NCBI GenBank assembly: GCA_028293725.1 | Contig: JAQGOE010000157.1 | Location: 1-43,770 of the forward strand | Source of the DNA: Gammaproteobacteria bacterium | Lineage (GTDB): Bacteria > Pseudomonadota > Gammaproteobacteria > Steroidobacterales > Steroidobacteraceae | Reading direction: 5' to 3' | DNA length: 43,770 nt | In this document: piece after piece, positions 17,677-26,337 of the stretch | Position numbering within the stretch: the stretch's first letter is position 1 | Layout: every line of letters starts with the position of its first letter | Program-made: the position numbers and the translations under genes | The notes under the pieces: model-generated | Told to the model about the DNA's origin: nothing | Database searches by the model: none | The model's input: the letters and a program-made list of their open reading frames with translations, nothing else

Positions 17677-17934
17677 ATGGGTAATGTCGATTCACTCTCA
17701 CTGCTACGGCTGCGAGTCCTAGCAGAGGCCGATTCGGGCGCGCTGATGCGTGTCCTCGAGCGCTTTCAGAACCTGGGCGTCCTGCCCCGGCGCGTCATCG
17801 CCGAATTCACCAGTAGCGACTCACTCAGTATTCAGCTCGATGTCGCTGGCCTGGAAGAGTCACGCCTGACCCTCATCGCTGCAAAACTCGGTGAGCTGCC
17901 CTGCGTGACCCAGGCTTATTGGCACTACGCTTAG
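17677..17934 (+). CDS. Small ACT-domain-like protein
   Basis: 85 residues from the ATG at 17677, with AAGGG 9 nt upstream; a TTG at 17668 is a less likely start. The pattern LLRLRVLAEADSGALMRVLE, RFQNLGVLPRRVIAEF, then SIQLDVAGLEESRLTLIAAK and a final LPCVTQAYWHYA fits a beta-alpha-beta ACT fold like the small subunit of acetolactate synthase (IlvM). No ilvG/ilvB-type catalytic gene is nearby, so it is not shown to be IlvM. It may be a free-standing amino-acid-sensing or structural ACT protein. It lies alone between the RAYT-like gene and the minus-strand dsbA. Confidence 0.65.
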   Translation: MGNVDSLSLLRLRVLAEADSGALMRVLERFQNLGVLPRRVIAEFTSSDSLSIQLDVAGLEESRLTLIAAKLGELPCVTQAYWHYA

Positions 17935-17987
17935 GCGCTTAGGCGTAAGCACCCAGCGCGTACCTGCGCGAAGGGGCCGGGCCGGTA

Positions 17988-18626
17988 CTACTTGTGGCTG
18001 GCCGCTGCCGCGTGCTCGGCGCGCACTTTGGCGACCACGCCGTCGAGGTTTGACATCATCTGCTCGAAGCTGTTGCCGAGGATGAGATATTTCCCATCCA
18101 CGGTGAGCGCCGGCACGCCGTCAACCTTGTAGTTCTCGATCATCTCTTCGGCCTGGTTGGTTTTGGTGTTGACGCCGAACGATTCGAACGTGGTGTTGAA
18201 TTTCGCCACATCGACGCCGTGTTGGCCGATCCATTGGCTGATCGCCTTCTCGTCGAAAAGCGGCTTGTGCTCTTCGTGAATAGCGTGGAAGAGCGGCGCG
18301 TCGAGCCGAGCAAGGTCGCCGGTAGCTTCGAGGGCGTAATACGTCTTCGCCAGATTCGTCCACGCCGTACGCCCCAGGCCGGTGGCGACGCGCTTGAAAA
18401 CGACGTCTTTGGGCTGCTTCGCGACCCACGCACTGATCATGGGGTAGAACTCGTTGCAGTGGGGGCAGCCGTAGGAGAAGAACTCGAGGACCTCGATCTT
18501 GCCAACGGCTTCAGGGTGTTGTGGCGGATCGATGCTCCGGTAATCCGTTCCCGGGGTGACCTCCGCGAGCACAGGGAGCGACAACACAACGAGAGCCAGC
18601 GCGAAGAAAGCGTTTCGAATAGACAT
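17988..18626 (-). CDS. dsbA: Periplasmic thiol:disulfide oxidoreductase DsbA
   Basis: 212 residues from the ATG at 18626, close to E. coli DsbA (208). A signal peptide (MSIRNAFFALALVVLSLPVLA) is followed by a thioredoxin-fold domain. The redox motif Cys54-Pro-His-Cys57 is in FFSYGCPHCNEFYP, the exact DsbA CPHC, and the cis-Pro loop is VDGVPALTVDGK. It introduces disulfides into proteins in the periplasm and is reoxidised by DsbB, whose gene is not in the window. An open frame reaching 18698 would add a non-signal N-terminus and is rejected. It is the last gene of a minus-strand run, 81 bp downstream of the second amidohydrolase. Confidence 0.93.
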   Translation of the reverse strand: MSIRNAFFALALVVLSLPVLAEVTPGTDYRSIDPPQHPEAVGKIEVLEFFSYGCPHCNEFYPMISAWVAKQPKDVVFKRVATGLGRTAWTNLAKTYYALEATGDLARLDAPLFHAIHEEHKPLFDEKAISQWIGQHGVDVAKFNTTFESFGVNTKTNQAEEMIENYKVDGVPALTVDGKYLILGNSFEQMMSNLDGVVAKVRAEHAAAASHK

Positions 18627-18707
18627 GGTTTCTGCTGTTACCCAATAGCGACGGCGATGGACTGCGAATTGGACGCTTGGACCCCGCAATTGTTCCAAAT
18701 CCCCGTC

Positions 18708-20027
18708 TCAACGCGCTGCGTTCGCTCGCAGTTTCAGAAGATAGCGGTCGCGAAGCTCCGTCTGGCGCGAGTGCATGGATTGGGCCACACCCTGGATGAA
18801 AACGCGATCGGCGAGCGTCGTGACCTCCAGAGGGTCACCGCTCCAGAGCACGAGATCGGCGGGTCGCCCGCGGGCGAGTGAGCCGTTAGCCGCGGTCACC
18901 CCGAAGATCTCCGCAGGATTACGTGTGATGGCCGCCAGGGCGTCCTCCCACGGCAGGCCGTGAGCCACCGCGATTCCGGCGGCCTGACGCAATCTGCGGA
19001 TGTTGTGCGGGGCCGGGTCGTCGAAAGTAAATGCGATCTTTACGCCCGCATGTTGCAGGCGAGCCGCATTCTCCAGGGTCGCGCCGACGGCATCGAAGCT
19101 CTCAGGCAGGTCGTCGAGAGGGTTGAGGAGCACGGGGACTTGCGCGGCCGCCAGTTCGGTCGCTACACGCCACGCCTCGGTGGCTCCCTTGATCACGAGG
19201 TGCAGCTTTTCGCGCTGCGCGAATGAGATCACCTGACGGATATCGGAGGCTCGATCGACGTCGAAAACGATTGGGGCTCCGCTGCCGTTCGTGGTAGTGC
19301 CTCCGACAGCCTTGGCGGCCCCTCCAACATCGCCCCCCACATACGTGGCCAACGCCTGCCGGCCGAGCGGGGTGAGCAGCCTCGCGTCGCCCGGCAGCAG
19401 CGATTTTGGCGAGCGCACCTCGCCGATCGCCTGTTGTAACAACATGAATTGCGCGGCCCGGCTGCCGCCTGAGAGCACGCTGGCATCGCCACCGACATCG
19501 ACAAACAGCGCGCGGGCCAGCGGCTCTACCGTGCCGTCGAGGCGTGCCATCGAACCCTGTCCCGCGATGATCGTGCCGGCGGCGCCTTTACCGGCTACCG
19601 CACTGGGTGCCAGCATGGCGAAGGTAATCCCACCGATCCGATTCACACCCAACACGACGGAGTCGGGGTTGAAGGCCGGGGTGACATCGAACTCGGGACG
19701 CATGGCGCCGAGCTTCAGCGAGTAGTCCTGCCCGACGGGTTCCTCGCTGATCTCCTCGATCCCCAGGTGGCCAAGCCCACCAAACAGACCCGGCGTTACT
19801 GGGCGGCCGCCAGCGTCGATGATCTCGGCGTTCGCAGGGGCGCTCAGCCCGTGTCCCATCTCGGCGATCTTGCCGTCGCTGATGAGGATGTCGGTGTGTT
19901 GGAGGACTCCCGCGGAGCTCATGGTGTGTACCGTGGCGTCGCGAATCAACACAGGCGGGGTAGCGCGACTCGGCAAAGCGACGCACTGGATCGCAAGCGC
20001 CATCGCCAGCAACGAAACCGCCTTCAT
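18708..20027 (-). CDS. Secreted amidohydrolase-like protein lacking the HxH metal site
   Basis: 439 residues with a signal peptide (MKAVSLLAMALAIQCVALPS, cleaved near SRA). The overall plan is that of the amidohydrolase superfamily: an N-terminal beta-sandwich (ILISDGKIAEMG), the strand that normally ends in the DxHxH metal ligands, and a C-terminal composite part (RNPAEIFG, RGRPADLVLWSGDPLE). At the metal site the sequence is VTPGLFGGLGHLGIEE, where active relatives have a version of GLIDxHxHLG, so the first His and the Asp are gone. Its ATG overlaps the stop of the preceding amidohydrolase (ATGA, 20024-20027). This suggests the two are made together and may form a complex in which this one is a non-catalytic partner. 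Confidence 0.85.
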   Translation of the reverse strand: MKAVSLLAMALAIQCVALPSRATPPVLIRDATVHTMSSAGVLQHTDILISDGKIAEMGHGLSAPANAEIIDAGGRPVTPGLFGGLGHLGIEEISEEPVGQDYSLKLGAMRPEFDVTPAFNPDSVVLGVNRIGGITFAMLAPSAVAGKGAAGTIIAGQGSMARLDGTVEPLARALFVDVGGDASVLSGGSRAAQFMLLQQAIGEVRSPKSLLPGDARLLTPLGRQALATYVGGDVGGAAKAVGGTTTNGSGAPIVFDVDRASDIRQVISFAQREKLHLVIKGATEAWRVATELAAAQVPVLLNPLDDLPESFDAVGATLENAARLQHAGVKIAFTFDDPAPHNIRRLRQAAGIAVAHGLPWEDALAAITRNPAEIFGVTAANGSLARGRPADLVLWSGDPLEVTTLADRVFIQGVAQSMHSRQTELRDRYLLKLRANAAR

Positions 20028-21535
20028 CGGTCCGCTCCCGCCGCGGCCGGCTGCCCTAGGAGGAAGTCCGATTCGGGCGCGACCGCCGGATCCGTCCGGT
20101 CATACCGTACCACTCCATCAATGAACACCAGGTTCGCCCGCGCATACACACTAAACGGATTGCGGTTCCAAACCACGACATCCGCCATCTTTCCGACCTC
20201 CAGCGTGCCGGTGCGATCCAGGATGCCGAGCACCTTCGCCGGATTGGCCGTGAGCCAGCGAATCGCCCGCTCGGGCGGAATGCTCAAACCCACCCGCGCG
20301 CCGTGAGCTATCGCTTTCGCGGCTTCCTGGTTGAGCCGTTGAATCCCTTCTTCCGAATCCGAATGTACGATGGCGCAGCCTCCGGGTGCCGCGTCAACGA
20401 ACGCGATGTTTTCCGGAATGCCGTCGTAGGCCTCCATTTTGAATCCCCACCAGTCGGCCCACATCGCCGCGCAAACGTCGTGTTCCGCGAGCAGGTCAGC
20501 GATCTTGTAGGCCTCGACGGCGTGGTGGAACGCGGCGACGTGGTAACCAAACTCCTGCGACATATCGAGCACCGTCGCCATCTCATCCGCGCGATAGCAG
20601 TGCATGTGGACGATGATTTCACCCTTCAAAGCCGCGGCGAGCGTATCGAGCCGCAGGTCGCGTTTCGGGGGCTTCGCGTCCTTGGCGCCGCTGGCGAGTT
20701 TCTGTTGGTATTCCTCTTTATCGCGCAGGTATTCCTGCGCCTCGACCCACTGCGCACGATAGCCGGCGACATTGCCCATGCGGGTCGACGGAAACTCGTG
20801 TTTGCCTTCGCCGTAGACACGCTTCGGATTTTCGCCGCAGGCCATTTTCAACCCCTGCGGCGCGCCCGGAAATTTCATGCCTTGGTAGGTCACGCTGGGG
20901 ACGTTTTTCAACACCACCGAGCGGCCACCGATGAGATTGGCCGAGCCGGGCAGGATCTGCAGCGAAGTGATGCCGCCCGCCAGCGCGGTGCGGAAACCCG
21001 GGTCCTGGGGCCAGACGGAATGCTCCGACCAGACATTCGCGGTACTGGGGGAGGTCGCCTCGTTACCGTCGGAGTTGCCCTCCACCTGCGGGCTCGGGTA
21101 GACGCCGAGATGAGAGTGCACGTCGATGAGCCCGGGGGTGACCCACAAGCCATCGCCATCGATAACACGGCTATTCGGAGGAGCCTGGAGATTATTGCCG
21201 ACAGCCAGGATCTTGCCGTCTGCGAGTAGGACATCCGCACCGTCGAGCCGTGTTCCGGTGCCGGTGAGGACGGTAGCGCGGCGAATGAGTGTCGGCGCGC
21301 TCGGAGGCACCTTGTAGGTGGAGGGGTAGAGGGTCTGCCCGGCGACCAAAGTATCGGCGGCGGCTGAACCGTTGGTCGCGGCTGATTTTCGCGGAGCGGC
21401 GGCTGAAGCGTTGTTGGTCGCGGACGCGTTTCGCGGGGCGGGTTGGCCTGGGGAGGCCGCTTGCGTCGATTTGCCGGGTGGCACGGCACAGCCGGTCACA
21501 ATCGCGGCCAGCACGAGATAACAGATCTTGCGCAA
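20024..21535 (-). CDS. Amidohydrolase family lipoprotein
   Basis: 503 residues. The N-terminus has a lipoprotein signal (CYLVLAAIVTGC, lipobox VTGC at about 13-16), then an Ala/Asn/Pro-rich linker containing a tandem repeat. The catalytic domain starts near residue 80. The metal ligands look intact: GLWVTPGLIDVHSHLGVYPS supplies HxH, with further histidines in EIIVHMHCYRADEM and VAAFHHAVEAY and an Asp in AIVHSDSEEG. It is probably an imidazolonepropionase- or peptidase-like periplasmic hydrolase anchored to a membrane; the substrate is unknown. The start is a TTG with GGGAGAG just upstream. It overlaps by 4 nt the second, degenerate amidohydrolase gene. Confidence 0.88.
   Translation of the reverse strand: MRKICYLVLAAIVTGCAVPPGKSTQAASPGQPAPRNASATNNASAAAPRKSAATNGSAAADTLVAGQTLYPSTYKVPPSAPTLIRRATVLTGTGTRLDGADVLLADGKILAVGNNLQAPPNSRVIDGDGLWVTPGLIDVHSHLGVYPSPQVEGNSDGNEATSPSTANVWSEHSVWPQDPGFRTALAGGITSLQILPGSANLIGGRSVVLKNVPSVTYQGMKFPGAPQGLKMACGENPKRVYGEGKHEFPSTRMGNVAGYRAQWVEAQEYLRDKEEYQQKLASGAKDAKPPKRDLRLDTLAAALKGEIIVHMHCYRADEMATVLDMSQEFGYHVAAFHHAVEAYKIADLLAEHDVCAAMWADWWGFKMEAYDGIPENIAFVDAAPGGCAIVHSDSEEGIQRLNQEAAKAIAHGARVGLSIPPERAIRWLTANPAKVLGILDRTGTLEVGKMADVVVWNRNPFSVYARANLVFIDGVVRYDRTDPAVAPESDFLLGQPAAAGADR
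21359..21439 (-). repeat. Tandem duplication in the amidohydrolase lipoprotein linker
   Basis: A 39-nt unit (21359-21397) is followed by a diverged 42-nt copy (21398-21439). Both start GGCGGCTGAA on the plus strand and end GCGGAGC/GCGGGGC. Together they encode the Ala/Asn/Ser-rich linker after the lipobox. Confidence 0.75.
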
Positions 21536-21594
21536 AAGGCTCTCCCTGAAGTTGCGATGACGCGTAAGCCCGCGTTTTTAGCCGGGTCGCGCTT

Positions 21595-22227
21595 CTATCC
21601 CGGGTCTTGGGCGTCACCGTCCATTTTACTTGGCGGCGCAAGCGACTTGCGGCGCATTTTCGCCGGAGCGGTAGAAACATACGGCGAAGCGCTATCGAAG
21701 AATCGCCACGGCCGTTTGGCCCAGTCACCGGCGTAGTCCACCCCGATGCGCACGGTGCGCGTGATGCGCGGGCGCTTGGGTTTACCAGGAGGCCGCTCGA
21801 GCCAAAGAACGTCACCCAGAAGATCAGCGCCGTTCAAGCGCCGATCGATGTTCATTGCGCGACACAGCAAGCCGGGGCCCCATGTCTTGTCCGTAACGCC
21901 GGAGACCGGCTCGAGTCCGCGTAGCAGCACGGCGTGAGGCACGCCTGCCGGCGCAGTCACAATGTTCAGGCAGTTCCAGAACCCGTAGATGAAATAGACA
22001 TAGGCATGCCCCGGCTCGCCAAACATGATTTCTGTGCGTGCGGTGCGGCCGCGGGCAGAGTGCGCCGCCAGATCTTTAGGCCCCATGTAGGCCTCGGTCT
22101 CGACGATGCGCCCGACGCGGAGTGTGCCTCCGTCATCGTGCACGAGATGCATGCCGATGAGATCACGCGCAATGGAAAGCGTGCCCGGGGCGTAGAAGTC
22201 TCGAGGAAGTTTGCGGGCTCGGGTCAC
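21595..22227 (-). CDS. DNA-3-methyladenine glycosylase (MPG/AAG family)
   Basis: 210 residues, the usual length of bacterial AAG-type enzymes. It removes alkylated purines such as 3-methyladenine from DNA in base-excision repair. The catalytic segment is LRVGRIVETEAYMGPKDLAA, with the active-site Glu in ETEAY. The base pocket and binding strand are FGEPGHAYVYFIYGFWNCLN and HAVLLRGLEPV. The C-terminus has RITRTVRIGVDYAGDWAKRP and RFFDSASPYVS, also family-typical. It lies between the BON lipoprotein and the amidohydrolase pair on the minus strand, 26 bp from the former, but has no obvious functional link to either. Confidence 0.93.
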   Translation of the reverse strand: MTRARKLPRDFYAPGTLSIARDLIGMHLVHDDGGTLRVGRIVETEAYMGPKDLAAHSARGRTARTEIMFGEPGHAYVYFIYGFWNCLNIVTAPAGVPHAVLLRGLEPVSGVTDKTWGPGLLCRAMNIDRRLNGADLLGDVLWLERPPGKPKRPRITRTVRIGVDYAGDWAKRPWRFFDSASPYVSTAPAKMRRKSLAPPSKMDGDAQDPG

Positions 22228-22253
22228 TGGCCCGCATCGTACGCAGTGTTGCG

Positions 22254-22586
22254 CTACTTCGGAACTGCCGTCCCGGCGTCGGCAATGCGAACGTCGTTCT
22301 TCACGCTCTTCACACCTTCAATCGCGCGGATATCCGCTTCCGCCAGTTTGGCCTCCGTCGGTGAGCTTGCTACTCCGGTCAATGTGACGTTGCCCTGGTA
22401 GACCTCGATGCTGAAGTCACTGGACCTGACGTTGTTGTCCTTGATCAGCGCGGCTTTGGCACGCGCTGCTATGGTCGTGTCGTCGACGTATTGTCCCGCG
22501 GTCTGCTGGTGATGAATGACCCTGCATCCAACCGTCGAGAACAGGGCAACCGCGGCCACGGTCGTGAATTTGAGAGAAGCGCGCAT
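22254..22586 (-). CDS. BON-domain lipoprotein
   Basis: 110 residues from the ATG at 22586 (GAGG 10 nt upstream). The N-terminus MRASLKFTTVAAVALFSTVGC is a lipoprotein-type signal with the Cys at residue 21. A single BON domain follows: VDDTTIAARAKAALIKD, then VYQGNVTLTGVASSPTEAK and IEGVKSVKNDVRI. BON proteins such as OsmY, DolP and Kbp sit in the periplasm or envelope and bind phospholipid or help keep the outer membrane intact. A longer frame to 22637 exists but would precede the signal sequence and is rejected. Confidence 0.88.
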   Translation of the reverse strand: MRASLKFTTVAAVALFSTVGCRVIHHQQTAGQYVDDTTIAARAKAALIKDNNVRSSDFSIEVYQGNVTLTGVASSPTEAKLAEADIRAIEGVKSVKNDVRIADAGTAVPK

Positions 22587-22753
22587 GGGGAAAATCCTCG
22601 TATCGATGAGTCGAGCGGACGCCTTGGGATGAGCCATTCAGCAAGGGAAGGGCCTGATGCAGCATCCACCGGCCTCGCGGCCGACGGGTAGGCACCCGGC
22701 CACCCCTCCCTCCGTTGCCTCGTATTTTCGAACGCCGCTCGTCTCCAAAGGTC

Positions 22754-22759
22754 TACAAT
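22754..22759 (+). promoter_or_regulatory. Possible -10 element for the L,D-transpeptidase gene
   Basis: TACAAT at 22754-22759 is a good -10 match and lies 54 bp before the start codon at 22813. No convincing -35 is seen at 16-18 bp upstream. Confidence 0.25.
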
Positions 22760-22812
22760 AGGAACGCTCACTTTCGCCTTCCAGAGGCGGGGATCTGAGC
22801 TGAATCAGGAGG

Positions 22813-23901
22813 ATGGACCTCTTTGGTAGAAACTACATGATACGTGGATTCCTGCTTTCCCTGCCGCTCTGGGCCCTTTTGCTTTTGGCTGGCACCAGCC
22901 AGGCGACCGTCTACGACATTCCCACTGACGGCTCGTCCGTGGTCGGCAACGACAACCACATGGCTGCGGTGTACAAGGACACGCTGCTGGACATCGCGCG
23001 CCGTAACAGCCTCGGGTACTACGAGATCATCCGTGCGAATCCGGGCACCGATATGTGGCTGCCCGGTGCGGGCACCGACATCATGTTGCCCGGCCGGCGA
23101 ATCCTGCCTCCCGGTCCGCGTGAAGGCATCGTCGTGAATCTTCCCGAGCATCGGTTGTATTACTACCCGAAGGCGAAGAAGGGCGAGAAGCAGGTCGTGA
23201 TCACCTACCCGGTGAGCATCGGCAAAATGGATTGGAAGACGCCGATCGGTGAGACCCGCGTCATCCAGAAGGAAAAGCATCCGAACTGGTATCCCCCCGA
23301 GGGCGTCCGGAAGGAGCATCTCGCGAATGGCGATCCGCTCCCGGCGGTCGTTAAGGCCGGACCTGACAATCCGCTCGGTGACTTCGCTATGCGCCTCGCC
23401 GCCGGCAACGGCACATACCTCATCCACGGCACCAACAACCCGATGGCCGTCGGCATGGCCATCACGCACGGCTGCGTTCGCATGTACCCCGAGGACGTCG
23501 CGGCACTATTCCCGCTGATCCCGGTCGGCACGAAGGTGTGGCTCATCAATGAGCCGGTGAAGGTAGCGTTTGTGGACGGCGAGTTGCTGATGGAAGCACA
23601 CCCGCCGGTGGATGAAGAAGGCCAGAACACGTCCGAGCCCAATCTCGATCTGCTGTCGCAGAAACTCGATCAGGCGCTGGGTAGCACGACGGCGGCCATT
23701 CATTGGGATTTTGCGAAGGAAGCGCTGCACGCGGCGAATGGAATTCCCACCGTGGTGGGTTTGCAGGCTGACCTGGATACCGCTCCGAGTGCCGATCCGG
23801 CGGCTCCGCCAGCAGGTCCAGTGGCTACCGCGCCTCCGGCAGCGTCGAATGAGGCCCCTGCGGCGCCACCAACCGCCGCGGCGTCAACGCCTCAGCCTTA
23901 A
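22813..23901 (+). CDS. L,D-transpeptidase (YkuD domain, ErfK/YbiS type)
   Basis: 362 residues. A signal segment (MIRGFLLSLPLWALLLLAGT) is followed by YDIPTDGSSVVG and a LysM-like stretch (DTLLDIARRNSLGYYEIIRA). The YkuD catalytic domain has HGTNNPMAVGMAITHGCVRM, with catalytic Cys221 in THGC. The C-terminus is a Pro/Ala-rich tail. Such enzymes cross-link peptidoglycan stems or attach outer-membrane lipoproteins to the wall. The ATG at 22813 directly abuts AGGAGG, leaving no spacer. The ATG at 22837 begins exactly at the signal peptide but has a weak RBS, so the true start is uncertain by eight residues. Confidence 0.93.
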   Translation: MDLFGRNYMIRGFLLSLPLWALLLLAGTSQATVYDIPTDGSSVVGNDNHMAAVYKDTLLDIARRNSLGYYEIIRANPGTDMWLPGAGTDIMLPGRRILPPGPREGIVVNLPEHRLYYYPKAKKGEKQVVITYPVSIGKMDWKTPIGETRVIQKEKHPNWYPPEGVRKEHLANGDPLPAVVKAGPDNPLGDFAMRLAAGNGTYLIHGTNNPMAVGMAITHGCVRMYPEDVAALFPLIPVGTKVWLINEPVKVAFVDGELLMEAHPPVDEEGQNTSEPNLDLLSQKLDQALGSTTAAIHWDFAKEALHAANGIPTVVGLQADLDTAPSADPAAPPAGPVATAPPAASNEAPAAPPTAAASTPQP

Positions 23902-23928
23902 AGAGCGTCGCTCGGGCGGGGGTGCCCC

Positions 23929-24252
23929 TTAGCGAAACCCCTTCCGCAGCGACCGCAAGGTCGCAAACAACTTCAACAGTGTCGTGGCCCGCGACAGAAT
24001 CGATATTGCTCCCGTGGCAAACGTCATCCACGACAACATTCTCTTCGGCCTGAACAAACTGATGATCCCGGCCGCGGCGGCGAGCCACGCCAGGGGGTGA
24101 TTGGCGGCCAGTCCTGGCGCTCGCGCGCCCCAGCCCGCAACCTGCGCCGACGGCCGCAACTGCTCCAACCGATACGCTAACTCCGCCCGCTGTTCTTCAC
24201 AGCGCGTCAGTAGCACCCGGCGACGCGCTTCCAAGTCCGAAGTGCGGCTCAT
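23929..24252 (-). CDS. YqjK-like small membrane-associated protein
   Basis: 107 residues, basic, with a charged N-terminal helix (LEARRRVLLTRCEEQRAELA). A hydrophobic stretch follows (HPLAWLAAAAGIISLF), then a second less hydrophobic segment and a basic end (LRSLRKGFR). Length, charge pattern and position after YqjE- and YqjD-like genes fit the YqjK family. Its ATG overlaps the stop of the YqjE-like gene (ATGA at 24249-24252). The function is not established; homologues sit in stress-induced envelope operons. Confidence 0.7.
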   Translation of the reverse strand: MSRTSDLEARRRVLLTRCEEQRAELAYRLEQLRPSAQVAGWGARAPGLAANHPLAWLAAAAGIISLFRPKRMLSWMTFATGAISILSRATTLLKLFATLRSLRKGFR

Positions 24253-24659
24253 GGCGTCCCCCTGGCACTGTGTTGATCATGCTCGAGTTGCTGTAGCGTG
24301 CCGTCGAGGATATTCGGCCGGCTGCGGAACGTGCGCGCCCCGATGGCGCCGCAAATGACGGCGAGCAGCACGAACAAAACGGTGCCGCCCACTAACCCCA
24401 CCATCCGATGGGTATCCCACAACGCCACCACGATACTCACCAGCCCAAACACCAGCGCCAGCAATCCACACGCGAGCGCAGCCACCGCCCAAAGCAGCAT
24501 CTGCACGACCCGTATCAGATACAGCTCGACTTCAACCGCGGCCAGGTCGAGCCGCGTCCTGAGTGTGTCGAGCCCCGTAGCGAACAGGCCGCGAAGCGCC
24601 CCAACGTGCGGGCCGCTTCCCATGGCGTCGGTATCGGTAGGTGGCGCTCGCTCGTCCAC
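24249..24659 (-). CDS. YqjE-like (phage-holin-superfamily) membrane protein
   Basis: 136 residues with two strong membrane helices (MLLWAVAALACGLLALVFGL and GLVGGTVLFVLLAVICGAIG) between charged ends. An amphipathic lead-in, DTLRTRLDLAAVEVELYLIR, is a typical YqjE signature. The start is a GTG whose first base is the last base of the upstream stop (TAGTG), so translation is coupled to the YqjD-like gene. It is the middle gene of a yqjDEK-like trio; it probably assists membrane association of the YqjD-like protein, by analogy only. Confidence 0.8.
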   Translation of the reverse strand: MDERAPPTDTDAMGSGPHVGALRGLFATGLDTLRTRLDLAAVEVELYLIRVVQMLLWAVAALACGLLALVFGLVSIVVALWDTHRMVGLVGGTVLFVLLAVICGAIGARTFRSRPNILDGTLQQLEHDQHSARGTP

Positions 24660-24955
24660 TACTTGTTACGCCCCATGAGAATTCCGACCAACAGCGCGAC
24701 ACCACCGGCAATCGCAAGCGCCTGCCACGGGTTGTCGCGGACGTAACCGTCTACCTGCTTCGCACGGCCCTTGACCACGTCTTCCAGACCGGACATCCGC
24801 TCACGAAGCGCCTGGAGCGACTCCTCGGCACGCTCGCGAGCCTCAGAAGCCTTTTCGCCCGCCTGCCCGGCAGTGGCCCGCAACAGCGCCTCGGCATCAC
24901 TGACCAGCGCGTGCAGATCGTCTGCCAGTTTCCCTGCATCGAAAAATTGATTCAT
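24659..24955 (-). CDS. YqjD/ElaB-like DUF883 protein
   Basis: 98 residues. A long amphipathic coiled helix (ADDLHALVSDAEALLRATAG, then KASEARERAEESLQALRERM) leads to a C-terminal membrane anchor, NPWQALAIAGGVALLVGILM, ending GRNK. This is the layout of YqjD/ElaB/YgaM (DUF883), tail-anchored inner-membrane proteins reported to bind ribosomes in stationary phase in E. coli. A strong RBS (TGAGGAG, 7 nt before ATG) precedes it. It is the first gene of the yqjDEK-like operon. Confidence 0.88.
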   Translation of the reverse strand: MNQFFDAGKLADDLHALVSDAEALLRATAGQAGEKASEARERAEESLQALRERMSGLEDVVKGRAKQVDGYVRDNPWQALAIAGGVALLVGILMGRNK

Positions 24956-25099
24956 AGCGGCGCTCCTCAGGTGGTTTTAAGTGAGAGTTCGTTGAATTTA
25001 CGCATATTTTCCCGAAAACCGCGAGGCTCGGGCCTTAGTCGCACCGCCCCTCGTCCTTATGTAGTGGCAAGCGGCGTGCCCGCAAGGCCGGTGCTCCCG

Positions 25100-26203
25100 T
25101 TAGCCCGCCACCGACACCGCACTCCGGACCATCACCAGCTCCTCATCCACAGGAATCACCTGCACCCGGACCCGGCTCCCAGCCGCATGGATAGCGACCT
25201 CAGTCCCTCGCGCCGCCCCATTGGCCGCGGCATCCAATTCAATCCCCGCCCACCCCATCCCGGCGAGCGCCCGCTCACGCACCTCCGGCGAGTGTTCCCC
25301 AACACCACCCCCGAACACGATCCCGTCGCATCCCCCGAGAACAGCACAAAACGCTCCGATGTACTTGCGCAGCCGATAGCAATACAGCTCAACGGCGAAT
25401 TGCGACGCGGGCGTCGGATCGGCGAGTAATTCCGAGGGGTTGCCTGCCTTGCCGGAAAGTCCCGCGAGCCCCGACTCATTATTCAACAGCCCGACGAGTT
25501 GCTCCGCCGACATCCCGAGCCGCTTCTGCAGATAAGGCAGGATTGACGGGTCCACATCCCCCGACCGCGTCGCCATCACGAGTCCCTCGAGTGGTGAGAA
25601 CCCCATCGAGTTGTCGACCGGTTGACCATGATCGAGCGCCGTGACCGAGCAACCTCCACCGAGTTGCACCGTGATGAGCCGCCCGCCACCACGCAAAGCT
25701 GGGTATAACTCGCACCATCGGCGCCACATGGCCTCATGCGCGAGTCCGTGAAAACCGTAGCGACGCACGCCGTGATCGATCCCGATGCGAGCGGGGAGTG
25801 CGTACTCGGCTGCGCGACGAGGTAACCCGCTGAAGAACGCGGTATCGAACACCGCCACTTGCACTACGTCGCGACCGAACTCGGCTCGTGCAGCCTCGAT
25901 CCACTCCAGCGCCTTGGGATTGTGCAGAGGCGCGAGCTCAGACAATTTCCGAATGTCCTCGACGACGCTGTCATCGATACGCGCCGGAGCGGTGAAACGC
26001 GTACCACCGTGAACCACACGATGCGCTACTACATCCGGCGGCGAGCGCAGCTTCCGCAAAAATCCTGCGAGCACCGCGCGCGGCTCGATTTCGCCACCGG
26101 AATGGTGTTCACTCTCAATAGGTTTCAGGGTGCGCTGCGCCGCGGTGTCATACACGGCCAGCTTGACGGAAGTGCTGCCGCTGTTGAGGGTGAGGATGAT
26201 CAT
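25100..26203 (-). CDS. ackA: Acetate kinase, short form
   Basis: 367 residues, shorter than the usual 400. It interconverts acetyl phosphate plus ADP with acetate plus ATP. Family sites are present: LNSGSTSVKL (Asn7), HRVVHGGTRF, APLHNPKA, VFDTAF (Asp120), RRYGFHGLAHE (His152), ATRSGDVDP and VDEELVMVR. One conserved position differs. The HLGNG motif reads VQLGGGCS, so Gln180 replaces the His equivalent to His208 of the Methanosarcina enzyme. It is divergent from the phosphoketolase gene, which makes acetyl phosphate, so it most likely closes that pathway. The shared 134-bp interval showed no convincing promoter. Confidence 0.92.
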   Translation of the reverse strand: MIILTLNSGSTSVKLAVYDTAAQRTLKPIESEHHSGGEIEPRAVLAGFLRKLRSPPDVVAHRVVHGGTRFTAPARIDDSVVEDIRKLSELAPLHNPKALEWIEAARAEFGRDVVQVAVFDTAFFSGLPRRAAEYALPARIGIDHGVRRYGFHGLAHEAMWRRWCELYPALRGGGRLITVQLGGGCSVTALDHGQPVDNSMGFSPLEGLVMATRSGDVDPSILPYLQKRLGMSAEQLVGLLNNESGLAGLSGKAGNPSELLADPTPASQFAVELYCYRLRKYIGAFCAVLGGCDGIVFGGGVGEHSPEVRERALAGMGWAGIELDAAANGAARGTEVAIHAAGSRVRVQVIPVDEELVMVRSAVSVAG

Positions 26204-26337
26204 GAGGTTGTCGCAATAATTCCGTACAAGACCTGAATGGCGCCTCCCCGGAGAATAGTCCGTCTCAGCAATGATCCGCTGCCGGAATGGTTCCTGCTAC
26301 ACCGGGGGCTCGCGCCGCTTACACCAAGGAATTGCCG

